The notes beneath the pieces were generated by a model, which was not told where the DNA came from, ran no database searches, and was given only the letters and a program-made list of their open reading frames with translations. The translations under genes were made by a program, and so were the position numbers. Of a DNA stretch of 64,000 nt, positions 44,243 to 53,385 are shown in pieces. The stretch spans positions 1,488,001-1,552,000 of the forward strand of contig CBDDEI010000002.1 in assembly GCA_965226775.1 (NCBI GenBank), in the 5' to 3' direction. How positions within the stretch are numbered: the first letter of the stretch is position 1; each line of letters opens with the position of its first letter. This stretch comes from CBDDEI01 sp965226775. Lineage in GTDB: Bacteria > Chloroflexota > Dehalococcoidia > SHYD01.

Positions 44243-45115
44243 TCAGGCACGAGCCATGTCTGCCACGGCCTCTTTGTACTGCCGCAGCCGTTCCAGCAAC
44301 TGGTCGGGAGTTCCCGATCCGCTTCCCACCACGATGACGTTTGCGCCCATAGACTGCCAGCTCTCGAAGCCTTGCCGCCACTCTTCCGGTGTGCCGCTGC
44401 CTGCATTGCCCCGGCAGCTTATGGTCAGCGCTTCGGGATCGCGCCCCGCCGCCTTTGCGTAGCCCTTGTACCGCTCGATGGCGGCGGCCGGCCCGCTTTC
44501 TAGCCGCCCGGTGAGGATCCAGCCGTCGGCCAAGCGGCCAATGCGCTTCAGCGATGCTTCAACGGCGCCGCCGCCCATCCAGATGGGTATGGGCTGCTGC
44601 ACCGGCCTGGGGTTAATCCCTGCCTCGAATACGCCTTCCCAGCGTCCCTCAAAGGTCACTACCGGCTTGGTCCAGAGCTCTCGCATGTATGCGACCTGTT
44701 CCTCCACGCGACTCCCACGATTATGGAAGTCCTTGCCCAAAACCTCGTACTCAAACGCGTTGCTGCCTATACCTATCCCTAAACGCAGCCGACCGCCGCT
44801 GAACCCATCCACCGCCGCCGCCTGCTTCGCAGCGAGGACGGTCTGTCGCATCGGCAGCACCATCACCGCTGGAACCAGCAGCATGCGCTCGGTGTGCGCC
44901 GCCAGGAAGGTCATCAGGGTGAAGGGCTCGTGCCAAAAGGAGTCGTGGGTATAGGGGTTGTTCCACTCAGGACGATGGGTCGGGTCTGCGCCAATGATGT
45001 GCTCTCCCGCATGCACCTGGGTGTACCCAAGCTGCTCTGCGCCCTGTATAAAGTCCTTGATTTTCACCGTGTCCATCCCTAGCTCTGCGCTGGGGAAAGA
45101 GATTGTCAGTTCCAT
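44243..45115 (-). CDS. LLM class flavin-dependent oxidoreductase (paralogue 2 of 3)
   Basis: A 290-aa paralogue of the neighbours, with IQGAEQLGYTQVHAGEHIIG, AVDGFSGGRLRLGIGIGSN and PIPIWMGGGAVEASLKRIGR. Roughly half of its residues match paralogue 1 by eye, so the array arose by old duplication. The gap to paralogue 1 is 144 bp and contains a TTCGACAAGCTCACC repeat fragment. Substrate unknown. Confidence 0.9.
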   Translation of the reverse strand: MELTISFPSAELGMDTVKIKDFIQGAEQLGYTQVHAGEHIIGADPTHRPEWNNPYTHDSFWHEPFTLMTFLAAHTERMLLVPAVMVLPMRQTVLAAKQAAAVDGFSGGRLRLGIGIGSNAFEYEVLGKDFHNRGSRVEEQVAYMRELWTKPVVTFEGRWEGVFEAGINPRPVQQPIPIWMGGGAVEASLKRIGRLADGWILTGRLESGPAAAIERYKGYAKAAGRDPEALTISCRGNAGSGTPEEWRQGFESWQSMGANVIVVGSGSGTPDQLLERLRQYKEAVADMARA

Positions 45116-45170
45116 AGTGTTCCCTTCTCGTGCCTAGATTTACGAATATATGTTGTTTAGGTTAGCATTA

Positions 45171-46043
45171 CTAGGCACGAATAATGTCGGCGATGGCTTC
45201 CTTACCCTGCCGCAGCGCGTCAATGTGATCATCCAGCGAGAACCCGGCTCCCTCGCTCATCACCGAGAGGTGCGTCGCGCCCATCGACCGCCAGGCCTCG
45301 GCGCCGCGCCGCCAATCGTCCACGTTTCCGTTCGCAACGTTGATGCGCGCCTCCACGCCGATGTCCGCCATATCGCGCCCCGCTTCTTTTACAAAGCCCT
45401 TGAACATCTCCACCATCGCACGGCGGGTCTCATCCGGCGGGCCGTTGGGGAACCAGCCGTCCGCCACCTTCGCAATGCGCTTCAGTGCGGGCTCGGCGCT
45501 CCCGCCCACCCATACGGGGATGGGCTGCTGCACCGGCGGCGGGTTGATCCCCGCCTCCGTCACGTTATGCCACTGGCCGTGAAAGTCCACCACCGGCTGC
45601 GTCCAGAGCAGCCGCATAACCTCTATCTGTTCGGCAAGCCTGCGCCCACGAGTGTGGAAGTCCTCGTTTAGCGCCTCGTACTCCACCTCATTCCAACCCA
45701 GGCCCACGCCCAAGCGCAGCCGGCCGCCGCTGAGTACGTCTGCCTCTGCAGCCTGCTTAGCCACCAACGCGGCCTGGCGCTGCGGGAGGATGAGGATAGA
45801 GGTAGCTAACTCCAACCGCTGTGTGATGGCGGCCAGGTAGCCAAAGAGGACCATGGGTTCGTGGAACATGCTCCGGTGCGTATAGCGGTCCCACCCCGGC
45901 CGGTTGGTGGGATCCACGCCCAGCACGTGGTCAAAGATAGCCAGATGGTCGTACCCCATGCCCTCCACCGCCTGAGCGTAGCTGCGGACGGCCTCGGGGT
46001 CGCTCCCAATCTCTAGCTGAGGAAAAATAACGCCTAATCGCAT
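45171..46043 (-). CDS. LLM class flavin-dependent oxidoreductase (paralogue 3 of 3)
   Basis: A 290-aa family member with YAQAVEGMGYDHLAIFDHVL, AEADVLSGGRLRLGVGLGWN and PIPVWVGGSAEPALKRIAKV. It is the first gene of the minus-strand triplet, 55 bp upstream of paralogue 2. ATG 46043 has AGGAGTTCC upstream. The AIFDHVLGVDPTNRPGWD segment resembles the corresponding HIIGADPTHRPEW of its neighbours, a shared and possibly substrate-related loop. Confidence 0.9.
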   Translation of the reverse strand: MRLGVIFPQLEIGSDPEAVRSYAQAVEGMGYDHLAIFDHVLGVDPTNRPGWDRYTHRSMFHEPMVLFGYLAAITQRLELATSILILPQRQAALVAKQAAEADVLSGGRLRLGVGLGWNEVEYEALNEDFHTRGRRLAEQIEVMRLLWTQPVVDFHGQWHNVTEAGINPPPVQQPIPVWVGGSAEPALKRIAKVADGWFPNGPPDETRRAMVEMFKGFVKEAGRDMADIGVEARINVANGNVDDWRRGAEAWRSMGATHLSVMSEGAGFSLDDHIDALRQGKEAIADIIRA

Positions 46044-46131
46044 AGGAACTCCTTCTAAAATGCTGCGGCCTTATTGTAGCCGCGGCCCGCAGCCACGCCA
46101 AGTATAGACCGATGATACTTCCACGCGACGA

Positions 46132-47339
46132 CTAGCTTGCTTCTATACAGCCAGCCCGAACCGTAAAGGTAGCCGCAGGCAATGCCTTCAGCTCCGCGGG
46201 ATCGATGTCTGTGGTGGTGAGCAACACCTGCTGGTAGGACTGCACCGCTTCCAGCAGGGCGCTCCGGCGGGTGGCATCCATCTCGGAGAAGATATCGTCC
46301 AGCAGCACTACGGGGTCCTCGCCCGTCACTTCCCGGGCGTAGCGCGCCTCTGCCAGCTTCCAAGCCAGCGTCGCGGTGCGCTGCTGGCCCCGCGAGCCGT
46401 AGACATTCAGCAACGCTCTGCCCAAGGAGAACACGAGGTCGTCCCGATGGGGCCCACAGTGGTCTGCCCCAGCGCGATGTCTCTCCGCCGCACCTCAGTC
46501 AGCCGGTCCATGATGGCCTGTGCCAGCGCCTCAGCTGTCTGCAATGCAGCATCCTCCTGCGTCCGCACCGTCGGCTCGTAGGAGACCATGAGCTGCTCCC
46601 GGTCGCCGCTCAGCAACCCGTGACTTTCTCCCGCAAGCGCAGATAGACGCTCCACAGCCCGTTGCCGTTGCAACAAGAGATAGCTCCCTTCGGCGGCCAG
46701 TGCGGCGTCCCACGGCGCAAGCTCGTCTATTGACGCCTGTCCCTCCGCGATGCGCCGGAGTAGGTGGTTGCGCTGCTGAACCGTCCGGCTGTACCGCTGC
46801 AACGAGCGTGGGTAGCGGTGCTCCATCTGGGAGAGGAGTATGTCCAGCGTCCGCCGCCGATCACTGGGTGTGCCGGTGACTAGCGCCATGTCCTCCGGGC
46901 GGAACAGCACCACCCGAAGCTGGCCCAGGAGATCGATGGCCCGACGGGGCACGCCGTTCACTCGCAGCCGTTTCTGCACGCCGGGGGCTGTGGCCAACAG
47001 GCCATCCTCTTCGTCATCACTTTGGTCGACCGACGCCATCGGCGACGCGCCGGCCTTCGCCATGAGCGTCACTTCGATGGTGACCGGATCTGCGGCGCGC
47101 TCTACCTCGCCAAAGATGCGCGTTGCGACGGTCTGATCCGAGCGGCTGTCCCAGGAGAGGAGCTCGCCTTCCCTCCCGGCCCGTGGTGACCGTGAGAGTG
47201 CTAAGACGCAGACCGCCTCCAGAAGATTGGTCTTCCCTTGGGCGTTGTCCCCCTGAAGAAGCACTAAGCCTTGCGGCAACGCGAGGTCTAACGACTTGTA
47301 GTTGCGGAAGTAAGCGAGGCTGAACCGGGCGACGTGCAT
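46132..47339 (-). CDS. recF: DNA replication and repair protein RecF, frameshifted by one base
   Basis: RecF binds gapped DNA and helps load RecA via RecOR. ATG 47339 begins MHVARFSLAYFRNYKSLDL; the longer upstream frame is not RecF-like. Walker A is LQGDNAQGKTNLLEAV; the signature GSRGQQRTATLAWKLAEA and Walker B PVVLLDDIFSEMD lie in the other frame. The break is near 46450: GTGGGCCCCATCGGG lacks one base needed for the conserved VGPHRDDLVFSL. Restored length is about 400 aa, normal for RecF. It stands apart from dnaA/dnaN here. Confidence 0.9.
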
Positions 47340-47500
47340 GCCCTGATTGTACCGCCACGGGCAAGCCGCGCCATAGCGCTGTGATGCAGGGAAACGGTGG
47401 TTTGCGCTAGCTAAGACGCAGGGCAGCTTTTCTGAGTTCGAGCACGCCGGCAAATGGACAATCCACATAGAGTCCAGTTAACATAATTTAGCACTACGCG

Positions 47501-47530
47501 TTGTGACGATTGCTGCTAGCCAGCTATACT
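47501..47530 (+). promoter_or_regulatory. Promoter of the nfeD-stomatin operon
   Basis: TTGTGA (47501-47506) and TATACT (47525-47530) are separated by 18 bp, 39 bp before the nfeD start. Confidence 0.6.
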
Positions 47531-47568
47531 AAAGGAGCGGCAAGTGCGATTGGTGTGAGGCTGGGCGT

Positions 47569-48888
47569 ATGAAGGCTAAATTTTGTCGTTTAGGTCAGCT
47601 ATTCTCCTTCCTGGGGCTGTTTCTGATGCTCCTGGCGCTGCCCGCAGAGAGCGCCGCCTCCAGCGTCGTGGTACTGCGCGTCAAAGGCGCGGTTTCACCG
47701 GTGATGGCAAGCTACTTGGACCGCGGCATCACTGAGGCCGAAACCAGAGAGGCCCAGGCGGTAATCATCCAACTAGACACCCCCGGCGGGCTGGACACAT
47801 CCATGCGGGACATCGTCCAGCGCATCAACGCCGCTACCGTGCCAGTAGTCGTCTACGTCTCGCCTGCGGGCGCTAGAGCCGCCTCCGCCGGCGTTTTCAT
47901 CACTATGGCCAGTCACGTGGCGGTCATGGCCCCCAACACGGCTATCGGCGCAGCCCATCCCGTCGCAGGAGGCGGTGGCGAGTTAGAGGGCGCGATGGCG
48001 GACAAAGTCACCAACGACGCGGTGGCCTACATTCGCGGCATCGCAGAGCAACGTGGCCGCAACGCCGATTGGGGAGAGCAGGCAGTGCGGGAAAGCGTTT
48101 CCCTCGAGGGAAACGCCGCCGTAGAGGAACGCGTGGTCGACTTTGTTGCGCCCAACCTTGAGAGCCTTATCAACGACCTGGATGGGCGCACGGTCACCCT
48201 CCCTGCCGGCGACGTCACCATCAGCACCACCGGCGCGCCTATTGTGCCAGTGGACATGAACTTTATTGAGATCTTCCTCTTTGCCATCAGCGATCCTAAC
48301 GTCGCTTACCTACTACTCTCCTTGGCTATGCTCGCACTCTTCCTGGAGTTCTCCAATCCGGGAGCCATGCTGCCGGGGATCATCGGCGCCATCTGCCTGC
48401 TCACGGCCCTGTTTGGGCTGGGGATGCTGCCCGTGAATATCGCAGGGCTCCTGCTGATGCTGCTAGGCTTCGCGCTGCTAGTGGCAGAGGTGTGGGTGGT
48501 CTCCCACGGACTGTTCGCCATCGGCGGCATCGTGGCGGTCACTATTGGCTCCTTCATTCTCATTAGCGGCGGCGCACCGGAGTTGCAGGTGAACCGCTGG
48601 CTCATCGCGGGCGTAGTGAGCGTCATGGGCACCTTCTTCCTCTTCGTCGCGGGCGCAGTGGTCGCTTCCCGACGCACCAAGTATCCTGTCGGCACAGAGG
48701 CGCTCATTGGAGCGAGAGGCGTCGCACGAACACTCTTGGATCCCGAGGGCACTATCTTCGTCCGCGGCGAGCTCTGGCAGGCCCGATCAGCAGCTGATCC
48801 TATCCAGGAGGGGGAGTACGTGCGGGTGACGTCACTAGAAGGTTTGAAGCTGTTTGTGGAAAAAACCGAAGCAGTCCAACAGTCATAA
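47569..48888 (+). CDS. NfeD family membrane-bound serine protease
   Basis: A 439-aa long-form NfeD (ClpP-class) protease. A signal or anchor at residues 9-30 (FSFLGLFLMLLALPAESA) is followed by a ClpP-like domain with the Ser of ARAASAGVFITMASHVAVMA and a Lys in MADKVTNDAV, the known Ser-Lys dyad arrangement. Then come several membrane helices (PNVAYLLLSLAMLALFLEF; LLLMLLGFALLVAEVWVVS) and a C-terminal OB-fold. The adjacent stomatin is the known substrate and partner of such proteases in archaea; 17 bp separate the genes. Confidence 0.92.
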   Translation: MKAKFCRLGQLFSFLGLFLMLLALPAESAASSVVVLRVKGAVSPVMASYLDRGITEAETREAQAVIIQLDTPGGLDTSMRDIVQRINAATVPVVVYVSPAGARAASAGVFITMASHVAVMAPNTAIGAAHPVAGGGGELEGAMADKVTNDAVAYIRGIAEQRGRNADWGEQAVRESVSLEGNAAVEERVVDFVAPNLESLINDLDGRTVTLPAGDVTISTTGAPIVPVDMNFIEIFLFAISDPNVAYLLLSLAMLALFLEFSNPGAMLPGIIGAICLLTALFGLGMLPVNIAGLLLMLLGFALLVAEVWVVSHGLFAIGGIVAVTIGSFILISGGAPELQVNRWLIAGVVSVMGTFFLFVAGAVVASRRTKYPVGTEALIGARGVARTLLDPEGTIFVRGELWQARSAADPIQEGEYVRVTSLEGLKLFVEKTEAVQQS

Positions 48889-48905
48889 GGAGAAGGAGCA
48901 TTACT

Positions 48906-49700
48906 ATGGAATTTACGCTGGCTTTGTGGGCCGCCCTGGCCGTCTTTGTCGTGCTTGTCTTAGCGGCCTCCGTACGGGTCGTCCAGCAGTATGAGATTGG
49001 TGTTGTCTTCCGCCTAGGGCGCTTGGTAGGCAACAAGGGGCCAGGCCTGCGGTTCCTCATCCCTTACGTGGACCGCATGCGGAAGATAGATACACGCGTC
49101 ATCACCCTGGACATTCCATCGCAGGAGTGCATCACTAAAGACAACGTGACCTTGCGGGTGAACGCCGTGGCCTACTTTCGCGTCATCCAGGCGGAGCTTG
49201 CCATAGTAGAGGTGCTCGATTACCACTTCGCTACGTCCCAGCTCGCCCAGACCACCTTGCGCAGCGTCCTCGGTCAGTTTGAGCTCGACGACCTCCTCAT
49301 CCATCGCGACCAGATCAACCAGCAACTGCAGCAGATCATCGATGAGCAAACGGACCCCTGGGGCGTGAAGGTCGGCCTCGTGGAGATAAAGGACGTTGAG
49401 CTGCCCCAGACCATGCAGCGGGCGATGGCTCGTCAGGCGGAAGCGGAACGGGAGCGACGGGCAAAGATCATCCACGCCGAAGGAGAATTCCAAGCCGCAG
49501 AGCGTCTTGCAGAGGCGGGCCGGATCATCTCTAGCCAGCCTTCGACGCTGCAGCTACGCTATTTCCAGACTCTCAGCGAAATTGCCACGGAGCGCAGCAG
49601 CACCATCATCTTCCCGTTGCCCATGGACTTTCTCAATGCGTTTCTGGGCAATGCGCAGAATGCTGGAAACGATCAAACTCCGCCCGCAACCCAGAGCTAG
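48906..49700 (+). CDS. Stomatin-like SPFH/band 7 protein (slipin)
   Basis: A 264-aa membrane-associated scaffold. An N-terminal anchor (LALWAALAVFVVLVLAASVR) precedes the SPFH domain (VVQQYEIGVVFRLGRLVGNK, RKIDTRVITLDIPSQE). A coiled-coil stretch rich in Ala/Glu/Arg follows (RQAEAERERRAKIIHAEGEF). It is co-transcribed with nfeD, the classic protease-stomatin pair for membrane quality control. It starts with AAGGAGAAGG upstream. Confidence 0.94.
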   Translation: MEFTLALWAALAVFVVLVLAASVRVVQQYEIGVVFRLGRLVGNKGPGLRFLIPYVDRMRKIDTRVITLDIPSQECITKDNVTLRVNAVAYFRVIQAELAIVEVLDYHFATSQLAQTTLRSVLGQFELDDLLIHRDQINQQLQQIIDEQTDPWGVKVGLVEIKDVELPQTMQRAMARQAEAERERRAKIIHAEGEFQAAERLAEAGRIISSQPSTLQLRYFQTLSEIATERSSTIIFPLPMDFLNAFLGNAQNAGNDQTPPATQS

Positions 49701-50498
49701 CTAGTTCGCAGTAGCCCGGAGCGTCACATCTCCGGCCAGCAGGGGGAAGAGCGTTCCATCCTCCAGCCGCAGGAGTAGCCGTCCGTCGGCGTCCACGTCT
49801 TCCGCCACTCCCTCGACTGCTTCCTCACCGATGTGCACGGTGACCTGCTCGCCCAGCCCCAGGAGTTGGGCTCGCCAGGCATCCTGTAGAGCCGCGCCTG
49901 CCTGAGCGTCAAGATACCAGCGCTCCAGAGCCATCAACAGCGCGCGCGCCAGTGCCTCGCGGCTCACCGGTTGCCCTAGCTCCTGCTGCAGGCTTGTGGC
50001 TGGGTAAGGCAGCGGTGGAACATCAGCAAAACGCATATTTACGTTGAGGCCAATCCCCACGATCCCTGCCTGCAACGCTTCGCCCTCAAAGACACCCTCC
50101 ACTAGCACACCCGCCACTTTCTTGTGATCGATGAGCACATCATTCGGCCACTTGAGGCGTGCTTGCAGTCCGGTGGTCGCGGCGATGGCATCTAGAGTAG
50201 CCAGGGAGGCCGCTATGGAGAGCTTGGAGTGCATGGCGTGAGTGGGGTGCAGCAGGATGGAGATGAGGAGGTTGTCGCCCGGAGAGGCATACCAGGAGCG
50301 GCCAAAACGGCCCCGGCCGGCGGTCTGCGCATCGGCAATGAACACTGCGCCTTCGGGAGCGTCCAGCGAGGCCGCTGCCTTGGCCGCGTCTTGGGTGGAG
50401 CTCACGAGCGGATAATAGGCGATCTGCTTCCCGACAAATCGGGTATCCAGACCCCGCCGGAGCAGCTCTACGGAGAAGGGGGCAGTTGATGCTAACAC
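49701..50498 (-). CDS. birA: Biotin--[acetyl-CoA-carboxylase] ligase
   Basis: Attaches biotin to the carrier domain of biotin enzymes. The 265-aa protein has GRGRFGRSWYASPGDNLL, the biotinyl-AMP loop, then LKWPNDVLIDHKKVAGVLVE, and a C-terminal SH3-like domain (GVAEDVDADGRLLLRLEDG). It lacks the N-terminal DNA-binding domain, so it is a monofunctional (class I) ligase. A terminator lies 15 bp upstream of its start, so its transcription either reads through from the small peptide gene or begins within that gap. Confidence 0.94.
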   Translation of the reverse strand: MLASTAPFSVELLRRGLDTRFVGKQIAYYPLVSSTQDAAKAAASLDAPEGAVFIADAQTAGRGRFGRSWYASPGDNLLISILLHPTHAMHSKLSIAASLATLDAIAATTGLQARLKWPNDVLIDHKKVAGVLVEGVFEGEALQAGIVGIGLNVNMRFADVPPLPYPATSLQQELGQPVSREALARALLMALERWYLDAQAGAALQDAWRAQLLGLGEQVTVHIGEEAVEGVAEDVDADGRLLLRLEDGTLFPLLAGDVTLRATAN

Positions 50499-50512
50499 TG
50501 TTGGTAAAAGAA

Positions 50513-50543
50513 AGGAGGCCAGTCCAAATCGGACTGGCCTCCT
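50513..50543 (-). terminator. Strong terminator after the 19-aa peptide gene
   Basis: A perfect 13-bp stem AGGAGGCCAGTCC/GGACTGGCCTCCT with a 5-nt loop. It is followed on the minus strand by TTCTTTT. It lies between the peptide stop and birA and could work as an attenuator for birA. Confidence 0.9.
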
Positions 50544-50558
50544 GCTAGGCCGCGAACC

Positions 50559-50618
50559 CTAGCTTACAGCCACCTCAAACAGGGGGCTGTGTGCGGAATA
50601 GGTACGTTGATCATCCAT
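50559..50618 (-). CDS. 19-aa peptide gene with its own promoter and terminator
   Basis: The minus-strand frame MDDQRTYSAHSPLFEVAVS starts at ATG 50618. AAAGGAGGTG ends 6-8 nt upstream, ideal spacing; an ATG two codons earlier lies too close to it. A sigma-70 promoter lies 29 bp upstream of the start codon and a strong terminator 15 bp downstream of the stop, so the transcript is about 130 nt. I recognise no family. It could be a modified-peptide precursor, a small toxin-like peptide, or a leader peptide attenuating birA. The tight punctuation makes a random frame unlikely. Confidence 0.6.
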   Translation of the reverse strand: MDDQRTYSAHSPLFEVAVS

Positions 50619-50646
50619 CCGCATCACCTCCTTTCCTATGGCGTTT

Positions 50647-50675
50647 AATTTACCATAAGGAGCGCGCACCGTCAA
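50647..50675 (-). promoter_or_regulatory. Sigma-70-type promoter of the 19-aa peptide gene
   Basis: On the minus strand TTGACG (50675-50670) and TAAATT (50652-50647) are separated by 17 bp. The expected transcript start is near 50640, about 7 nt upstream of the Shine-Dalgarno. Confidence 0.7.
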
Positions 50676-50869
50676 TGCGCATTTTTCACAAATGCTGTCC
50701 ATGTGCAATTATCTTTCATTCTGTGTGAACTAACACCCATTCGTAGAGTGCAGTGGCATGGAAAATCTACACGGAATTGCGTATAGTTGGCCCAGCATAA
50801 TTGAGGGCTCTGAGGAGACCAGCGTCCTTAGTCCTATTCAGGGTAAGTAAGCACTAAAGGAGGACTACG

Positions 50870-51097
50870 ATGGCTTTTTCGGAAGACGTTCTCGCACAGG
50901 CATGGCGTCGGGCCAGGGGACATTGTGAATGCGACCAGTCGTCTCATACGCATGAACCGCCCTGCGGACGCGTGATTGTCTGGAACTTTAGAGGGCGTAA
51001 CGCCACGGATGCCTGGGAAGCGGATCATGTAAGCGGCGAAGACGATTCCTTGGCTAACTGCCAGCTCCGCTGCTGGTCCTGCCATACCGCCGCCTAG
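50870..51097 (+). CDS. Small HNH-motif protein
   Basis: A 75-aa protein with the HNH nuclease pattern: HCECD near residue 19, WEADHVSGEDDSLANCQLRC and CWSCHTAA at the C-terminus. The start has AAAGGAGG 7 bp upstream. Stand-alone HNH proteins of this size occur widely; their target is unknown. It is monocistronic, 111 bp before the YyaL gene and divergent from the 19-aa peptide gene. Confidence 0.75.
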   Translation: MAFSEDVLAQAWRRARGHCECDQSSHTHEPPCGRVIVWNFRGRNATDAWEADHVSGEDDSLANCQLRCWSCHTAA

Positions 51098-51155
51098 ATA
51101 ATCTTGCTCACTAGGGCCGATCGCGGCGTAGCGCATACTGTACGTTGCAGTAGGG

Positions 51156-51168
51156 TGTACGGTACACT
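51156..51168. promoter_or_regulatory. GTGTACGGTACAC palindrome
   Basis: A perfect 13-bp palindrome 40 bp upstream of the YyaL gene. It shares GTGTAC/GTACAC half-sites with the elements near parA, trpS and trpB. It also contains a TACACT that could be a -10 box. Confidence 0.4.
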
Positions 51169-51208
51169 GGCACAGTCCATTCCAACACCCATAAACTGAG
51201 GTAGCCCC

Positions 51209-53257
51209 ATGCCCAACCGACTCGCTCAAGAAACCAGCCCCTATCTCCTCCAGCATGCCAACAACCCGGTGGATTGGTATCCCTGGGGGCCGGAGGCCTT
51301 AGAACGCGCTAAATCCGAAGACAAGCCGATACTCCTCAGCATTGGCTACTCAGCCTGCCATTGGTGTCACGTAATGGAGCGCGAGTCCTTTGAGAACGAG
51401 GCCATCGCGAAGCTGATGAATCAGTACTTCGTCAACATTAAGGTGGACCGGGAGGAGCGGCCGGAGCTCGATGCCATTTACATGTCGGCCGTACAGGCTA
51501 TGGCCGGCCATGGTGGCTGGCCGTTAACCGTATTCCTCACGCCGGAGGGTGCACCCTTCTACGGCGGCACCTACTTCCCGCCGGAAGACCGCGGGAATAT
51601 CCCCGGCTTTGAGCGGCTGCTGTTCACCGTGCAAGAAGCCTACACAGCCCAGAAAGAGAACATCATCAACCACTCCCGGCAGTTGGCGGAACACCTCCAA
51701 AAAGCCGAGGGTTTTGTAGGCGAACCAAGAGAACTCGAGACGGACGTTTTGACTGCCGCCTTCCGGACCTTGGGCTCTATGCATGACGAGAACCGCGGCG
51801 GTTTTATTGGGCCGCCCAAGTTCCCCCACGCCTTGTTGCTGGAGTTCCTGCTTCGCACGTACAAGCGCATTGGCGTGGAGGACCCATTTTTTATTGTTGA
51901 GGAGAGCCTTACCAAAATGGCCCAAGGCGGCATCTACGACCAGTTGGGCGGCGGCTTCCATCGCTATTCCACAGACCAGAACTGGCTGGTGCCCCACTTT
52001 GAGAAGATGCTCTATGACAATGCGTTGCTGAGCAACGTGTATCTCCACGCCCACCTCACCAACGGCAACGCGATGTATAAGCGCGTGTGCCAGGAAACCC
52101 TGGACTATGTGCTCCGAGAGATGACAGATCCCGCCGGCGGCTTCTACTCCAGCCAGGACGCCGATAGTGAAGGCGGAGAAGGCGCCTACTACGTCTGGTC
52201 CTATGACGAGCTGGCCGCCATCTTAGGCGAGGATGACCTCAAAATAGCCGGTCGCTTCTATGGCGTTCGCCCTGAAGGCCAGTACGAAGGCTTCAACATC
52301 CTCCACCGCTCTGAAGCGCCCATGGAGATTGCCAGGGACCTGGGCGTCACGGTGGGCCAGGTGCTGGAATCCGTGGAGAGGGCACAACCAAAGCTCCTTG
52401 AAGCCCGCTCCAAACGTGTTCCACCCGCGACCGATGACAAAGTGCTTACCAACTGGAACGGCCTCATGCTGCGGAGCTTCTCGGAAGCCGGCGCAGCGCT
52501 AGGTCGTGCCGACTATCTGGACGCGGCGCGGAAGAACGCCCGCTTCTTGCTCGACACCATGCGACAAGACGGTAAGCTGCTGCACTCCTACAGAGCTGGG
52601 CAAGCAAAAGTAAACGGCTACCTGGAAGACTACGCCTGCCTTGCGGACGGGTTGCTCGCCCTCTACGAGGCCTCTCTCGACCTAGAGTGGTTTCAGGCTG
52701 CCCAGCAGCTTGCCGACGAGATGTGCGCACGCTTCTGGGATGAGGACGAGCACCTCTTCTACGATACTTCCACCGACCACGAGCAGCTTCTGATGCGGCC
52801 AAAGGAGCTTTCGGACCATGTGGTGCCATCCGGCAACTCTATGGCGGTAAACGTGCTCCTTCGGCTGTCTCGCCTCACCGGCCGCGCAGACTACCAGCAG
52901 AAGGCGGTCTCGCTGTTGCAGTCGCTGGCTGAAACCATGGCCGGCCACGCCATGTCCTTTGGCAACATGCTCAGCGCATTGGACTTCTACTTGTGCACGC
53001 CTCAGGAGATTGCCATCGTTGGCCCAAAGGACAGCGAGGCCTCGAAAGCGCTGTTGAACGTGGTCTGGCAGCACTATCTGCCCGCCCACGTGCTGGCCTT
53101 CGCTGAACCGGATGACGACGAGGCGGCAGAGGCAATCGCTTTGCTAGAAGAACGGGACATGATTAACGGAGCGCCCGCCGCCTACGTCTGCCAGAACTTT
53201 GCCTGCCAGCTTCCCACCACGGACGCGAAAGAGTTCGCAAAAGACTTGGGAGTCTAA
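51209..53257 (+). CDS. Thioredoxin-domain protein YyaL/DUF255 (spermatogenesis-associated protein 20-like)
   Basis: A 682-aa protein of the YyaL family. An N-terminal thioredoxin-like DUF255 domain carries ACHWCHVMERESFENEAIA (CxxC) and GGWPLTVFLTPEG. It is followed by a six-hairpin (alpha/alpha)6 barrel (GGFYSSQDADSEGGEGAYYV; TDDKVLTNWNGLMLRSFSEA). It resembles N-acylglucosamine 2-epimerases in fold but its reaction is unproven. It lacks a signal peptide, so it is cytoplasmic. Length is normal. Confidence 0.93.
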   Translation: MPNRLAQETSPYLLQHANNPVDWYPWGPEALERAKSEDKPILLSIGYSACHWCHVMERESFENEAIAKLMNQYFVNIKVDREERPELDAIYMSAVQAMAGHGGWPLTVFLTPEGAPFYGGTYFPPEDRGNIPGFERLLFTVQEAYTAQKENIINHSRQLAEHLQKAEGFVGEPRELETDVLTAAFRTLGSMHDENRGGFIGPPKFPHALLLEFLLRTYKRIGVEDPFFIVEESLTKMAQGGIYDQLGGGFHRYSTDQNWLVPHFEKMLYDNALLSNVYLHAHLTNGNAMYKRVCQETLDYVLREMTDPAGGFYSSQDADSEGGEGAYYVWSYDELAAILGEDDLKIAGRFYGVRPEGQYEGFNILHRSEAPMEIARDLGVTVGQVLESVERAQPKLLEARSKRVPPATDDKVLTNWNGLMLRSFSEAGAALGRADYLDAARKNARFLLDTMRQDGKLLHSYRAGQAKVNGYLEDYACLADGLLALYEASLDLEWFQAAQQLADEMCARFWDEDEHLFYDTSTDHEQLLMRPKELSDHVVPSGNSMAVNVLLRLSRLTGRADYQQKAVSLLQSLAETMAGHAMSFGNMLSALDFYLCTPQEIAIVGPKDSEASKALLNVVWQHYLPAHVLAFAEPDDDEAAEAIALLEERDMINGAPAAYVCQNFACQLPTTDAKEFAKDLGV

Positions 53258-53385
53258 CGGCGGAACGGGCAGGCAACTTCCTATTCCTATCGCACTGGTG
53301 GCGAGGGCGGAACCTGGGACGACGGCACATCGCAGTAGGCAAAACCGTGCTTATACATGCCTGCCTTAGGAGCAGAGTAAGCGCA

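Noticed and set aside
50559..50624. Start of the small peptide at the first ATG (50624)
   Set aside because: The Shine-Dalgarno AGGAGG would be only two bases away; the ATG at 50618 has ideal spacing.
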